Positions 6,480 through 8,179 of a stretch of 8,179 nt of DNA are shown in pieces. This DNA comes from an uncultured Clostridia bacterium (GTDB lineage Bacteria > Bacillota_I > Bacilli_A > RF39 > UBA660): contig CANORX010000038.1 of the NCBI GenBank assembly GCA_947569225.1, forward strand, positions 1 to 8,179. Direction: 5' to 3'. Numbering within the stretch: the stretch's first letter is position 1; each line of letters opens with the position of its first letter. The translations under genes and the position numbers were made by a program. Under the pieces are notes generated by a model, which was not told the origin of the DNA, ran no database searches, and saw nothing but the letters and a program-made list of their open reading frames with translations.

Positions 6480-7009
6480 TTTAATACCTCCATCAATAAC
6501 TTTCCTATTCTCTCATTTACTAAGTCAGCATTTTCCTGACGAGAGGAAAAAGACGCCGGACGCATAAATGGAAATGGTTTAGTAGCAAACATCAAATAAA
6601 ATTGTTGCCCATCTATAACCACTATTCTTTCAGGACTAAATTGTCTATCTACCTTTTCTACAGGTAAAAACCAATATCTATAACCACTAGCTATAAATGT
6701 TTTAGTCTTACCTATATGAGGTAGCTCCGCTTTAGTTCCTGTACCGAACTCCAAAAATGGAGCATAAGAAAACAAATCTTTATCAGTATAAACTCTACCA
6801 ACAACTTTACCTTTGTCAAAATCTAGTATCTCAATAGGAATATATTTCTCATCTTTATTTCCCCGCTTATTTTGTAAAGCTTTTTCTTGAGTATTTTTTA
6901 AAGAATCATTCACGCCCATGTTAGTTGCCTCAGGCAATTTCTTAATGATTGCTTCCATCTTCTTTTCAAAACTTTTAAGATTGTCTTTATTCCATTCAAC
7001 ACTTATCAT
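6476..7009 (-). CDS. HK97 gp10-like neck / tail-completion protein
   Basis: A 177-residue protein. The N-terminal third is helical (MISVEWNKDNLKSFEKKMEA and a further amphipathic helix). The middle carries the family hallmark YAPFLEFGTGT at about residues 82-92, and the C-terminus carries PFPFMRPA, followed by a final helix. The pair 'Y-A-x-x-(L/V)-E-F-G-T' and 'P-x-P-F-(M/L)-R-P-A' is characteristic of HK97 gp10-family putative tail components, which act at the head-tail junction or in tail completion. ATG 7009 follows a GGAGAA site. The end overlaps the GTG start of the tail terminator by four bases. The insert between the two motifs, with YRYWFLPVEK, is longer than in the shortest members of the family. 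I am confident of the family; the precise step in assembly is inferred. Confidence 0.88.
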   Translation of the reverse strand: MISVEWNKDNLKSFEKKMEAIIKKLPEATNMGVNDSLKNTQEKALQNKRGNKDEKYIPIEILDFDKGKVVGRVYTDKDLFSYAPFLEFGTGTKAELPHIGKTKTFIASGYRYWFLPVEKVDRQFSPERIVVIDGQQFYLMFATKPFPFMRPASFSSRQENADLVNERIGKLLMEVLK

Positions 7010-7011
7010 AA

Positions 7012-7362
7012 CTATTCTCCATTATTGGTAATTAAAGTATAAAGTGTAGTTTTACCTATTTTAGGCATATTTTCAACTAAATAATCAGGTTTACCATCAT
7101 TGATAACCACATTATTTTCATCTACTTCTAAAGGACTAAAAGAGATTCCATCACCTTTAGTTATATTCACTTCTCTATCAATACGAAGTTTAACGATTTC
7201 ATAGTCGATTTCACCAGCACTATTGCGGTTTAATTCATCTATGTCTTGCTGAGCATTTAACCAATCTTCACCTTTAAAAATCCAATTAGTGAAATATTCA
7301 CCTTTTATTAGCTTTTTATCAGGCTTATAAATGTATATTTTAGATAAGTTTTTAATTCTCAT
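7012..7362 (-). CDS. Putative head closure (stopper) protein
   Basis: A 116-residue protein that starts inside the ATGA overlap with the connector gene and ends two bases before the start of the gp10-like gene. It is rich in short beta-type segments (KIYIYKPDKKLIKGEYFTNW, then WIFKGEDWLNAQQ) and ends in TTLYTLITNNGE. It has no signal peptide or membrane segment. The size, the beta-rich character and the place between connector and gp10-like protein fit the head-closure or stopper proteins (SPP1 gp16-like) that seal the connector after DNA packaging and provide the surface for tail joining. No diagnostic motif was recognised, so the function rests on gene order. Confidence 0.6.
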   Translation of the reverse strand: MRIKNLSKIYIYKPDKKLIKGEYFTNWIFKGEDWLNAQQDIDELNRNSAGEIDYEIVKLRIDREVNITKGDGISFSPLEVDENNVVINDGKPDYLVENMPKIGKTTLYTLITNNGE

Positions 7363-7670
7363 TTTACCACTCTTACCGCTCTAACATCTTTAGCTAATTT
7401 CTCTTCTATATCAATATAAGAAGTTGATTGGCTACCCTCAGTTGAGCTCGAGCTTCCCTCGTCCCCTCGTCTTTGATATGCTGACGCAACAGCTTTATAA
7501 ACATACGGATATAATTTTTTATCATCTTTTCGACGATTAGAATTGTCGGAGGCAATAGAAATATAATCATCTATGAATCCTGATAATACACTATCATCTC
7601 CAACTTTGAAATTGACACTAATATCCTTTTTTAATCTTTCAAGCATATTAGCCTTATCTTTTTCATTCAT
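7359..7670 (-). CDS. Head-tail connector protein (gp6-like adaptor)
   Basis: A 103-residue helical protein. Residues after about 60 carry YKAVASAYQRRGDEGSSSST followed by EGSQSTSYIDIE, then a basic end (RAVRVVK). The RRG-x-EG-S-S-x-GG/S-S-Y pattern is typical of head-tail connector proteins of the HK97 gp6/SPP1 gp15 type, which form a ring under the portal. A longer reading from TTG at 7685 is possible, but it would bury the GGAGGG ribosome binding site (7683-7678) inside the gene. ATG 7670 sits seven bases after that site, so I take it as the start. The stop overlaps the next start in an ATGA, implying translational coupling. Family assignment is by motif and position, and is fairly secure. 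Confidence 0.85.
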   Translation of the reverse strand: MNEKDKANMLERLKKDISVNFKVGDDSVLSGFIDDYISIASDNSNRRKDDKKLYPYVYKAVASAYQRRGDEGSSSSTEGSQSTSYIDIEEKLAKDVRAVRVVK

Positions 7671-7677
7671 TCTATTA

Positions 7678-7683
7678 CCCTCC
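7678..7683 (-). promoter_or_regulatory. Ribosome binding site of the connector gene (GGAGGG)
   Basis: GGAGGG lies seven bases before ATG 7670. It decides the start of the connector in favour of that ATG rather than the in-frame TTG at 7685, which lies upstream of the site and has no comparable site of its own. Confidence 0.75.
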
Positions 7684-7694
7684 AATTCTATTTC

Positions 7695-7946
7695 TTATTC
7701 TTGTGGAATCAATGCTAACAAATCATCTTTTTTCATATCTTCGTTAGCGTCAATACCTTTTTCTTTTAAAAGAGCTACTAATTCTTTTTTATTCATATCC
7801 TTAATAGCTTTTTTATCATCAGTAGGCTTAATAGAAGCTTTAGCACCTACTACTTCGTACTCATTATTAGCTTCTAATTGTTCCTCTACCCACTTATTTT
7901 TTGGAGTTAAAATAACTCCTGTTTGTTTATTTTTAAACGATTTCAT
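7695..7946 (-). CDS. Small head-region protein with HeH/LEM/SAP-like C-terminal helices
   Basis: An 83-residue protein starting at ATG 7946 behind a GGAGGA site about six bases upstream. The N-terminus has the pattern MKSFKNKQTG followed by a short segment ending in NNEYEVV. The C-terminus (about residues 50-80) is MNKKELVALLKEKGID, then an acidic turn, then MKKDDLLALI. This is a helix-extended loop-helix pattern typical of the HeH/LEM/SAP-like fold of small phage head proteins. Such proteins are often encoded between the capsid gene and the connector gene, as here. The exact role is unknown; a capsid accessory or head-completion role would be an inference. The N-terminal part resembles the 53-aa protein at 5599-5438, which suggests a shared mini-domain. 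The Lys-rich, Glu-rich composition fits a small soluble protein. Confidence 0.7.
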   Translation of the reverse strand: MKSFKNKQTGVILTPKNKWVEEQLEANNEYEVVGAKASIKPTDDKKAIKDMNKKELVALLKEKGIDANEDMKKDDLLALIPQE

Positions 7947-7981
7947 TTTTATTCCTCCATTCTTTTTTATCGTTCTATAAA

Positions 7982-8179
7982 CTAAGCATTAGCTGTTTTT
8001 TTGCATAATACTAAGTCAGGTGTCACACATTTAGTTCCCATATCAATAAATAAACCAAAACCAATAGCTTTAGAAAATTCTATTTGAGCTGGGTTATAGA
8101 TTACTGGGTGTTTTGGTTGAGCTACAGCACCATCAATAAACACCATAAAATCATATCCATCAGGCATATTTACGGTGCT
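7982..8179 (-). CDS. Probable major capsid protein, C-terminal part (gene cut by window edge)
   Basis: The last 65 codons of a gene whose start lies beyond the right edge. The frame is open to base 8179, and the Met at 8167 is internal because residues STVN precede it in frame. The visible part has beta-rich segments (FMVFIDGAVAQPKHPVIYN, then GFGLFIDMGTKCVTPDLVLC) and ends in KKTANA. It is first in a canonical order: it lies just upstream of a small head protein and the head-tail connector, which is where the major capsid protein sits in Firmicute siphoviruses. The role is inferred mainly from position. The fragment is too short for a firm fold assignment (HK97-like or other coat family). 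A gap of 35 bases with a strong ribosome binding site separates it from the next gene. Confidence 0.6.
   Translation of the reverse strand, partial: STVNMPDGYDFMVFIDGAVAQPKHPVIYNPAQIEFSKAIGFGLFIDMGTKCVTPDLVLCKKTANA

Noticed and set aside
7671..7685. TTG start at 7685 for the connector gene
   Set aside because: The GGAGGG site lies downstream of it, at the right distance for ATG 7670, so the five extra residues are not likely to be translated.
7573..7980. Plus-strand open frame of 135 codons
   Set aside because: It lies opposite two well-supported minus-strand genes, and its composition (Ser, Phe, Leu) is what antisense of Lys/Glu-rich genes gives.
7947..7981. Possible terminator or promoter between capsid gene and next gene
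   Set aside because: The 35 bases hold only a ribosome binding site; no hairpin with a T-run and no paired -35/-10 elements were seen.

Overview
The window is one uninterrupted stretch of a tailed-phage (siphovirus-type) head-tail and tail morphogenesis module. Every supported gene lies on the minus strand, so transcription runs from base 8179 towards base 1. The DNA is very AT-rich, Ile and Arg codons are mostly ATA and AGA, Trp is TGG, TGA is used as a stop, and most genes have strong AGGAGG-type ribosome binding sites. This points to a phage or prophage of a low-GC Firmicute (Bacillota) using the standard bacterial code. The host genus cannot be named from the sequence. There is no integrase, repressor, lysis gene, tRNA or host gene, so prophage and free phage cannot be told apart.

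In transcription order: the C-terminal end of a probable major capsid protein (8179-7982); a small protein with a helical C-terminus (7946-7695); a head-tail connector (7670-7359); a head-closure-like protein (7362-7012); an HK97 gp10-like neck/tail-completion protein (7009-6476); a tail terminator (6479-6093); the major tail tube protein (6074-5613); a 53-aa protein related to the N-terminus of the 83-aa one (5599-5438); a tail assembly chaperone pair (5411-4956 and 4959-4585) joined by an inferred -1 frameshift; the tape measure gene (4555-2085); a DUF6711-like distal tail protein (2071-1670); and a large tail hub/receptor-binding protein with a discoidin-like domain, which runs off the left edge (1667-1). 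Genes are separated by 35 bases or fewer, or overlap by 4 bases, so this is a single operon-like unit. No promoter or terminator was seen.

The genes form an assembly line. Capsid and connector proteins close the head, the terminator caps the tube, the tube protein polymerises along the tape measure with help from the G/GT chaperones, and the last two proteins build the tip that meets the host.

The most notable points are that the tape measure gene is not in one frame (a clear break near 3459 and a probable second near 4549), that the chaperone extension is open in the -1 frame with no usable start of its own, and that two small proteins share a KNKxTG N-terminus. I found no sign of a wholly new system.
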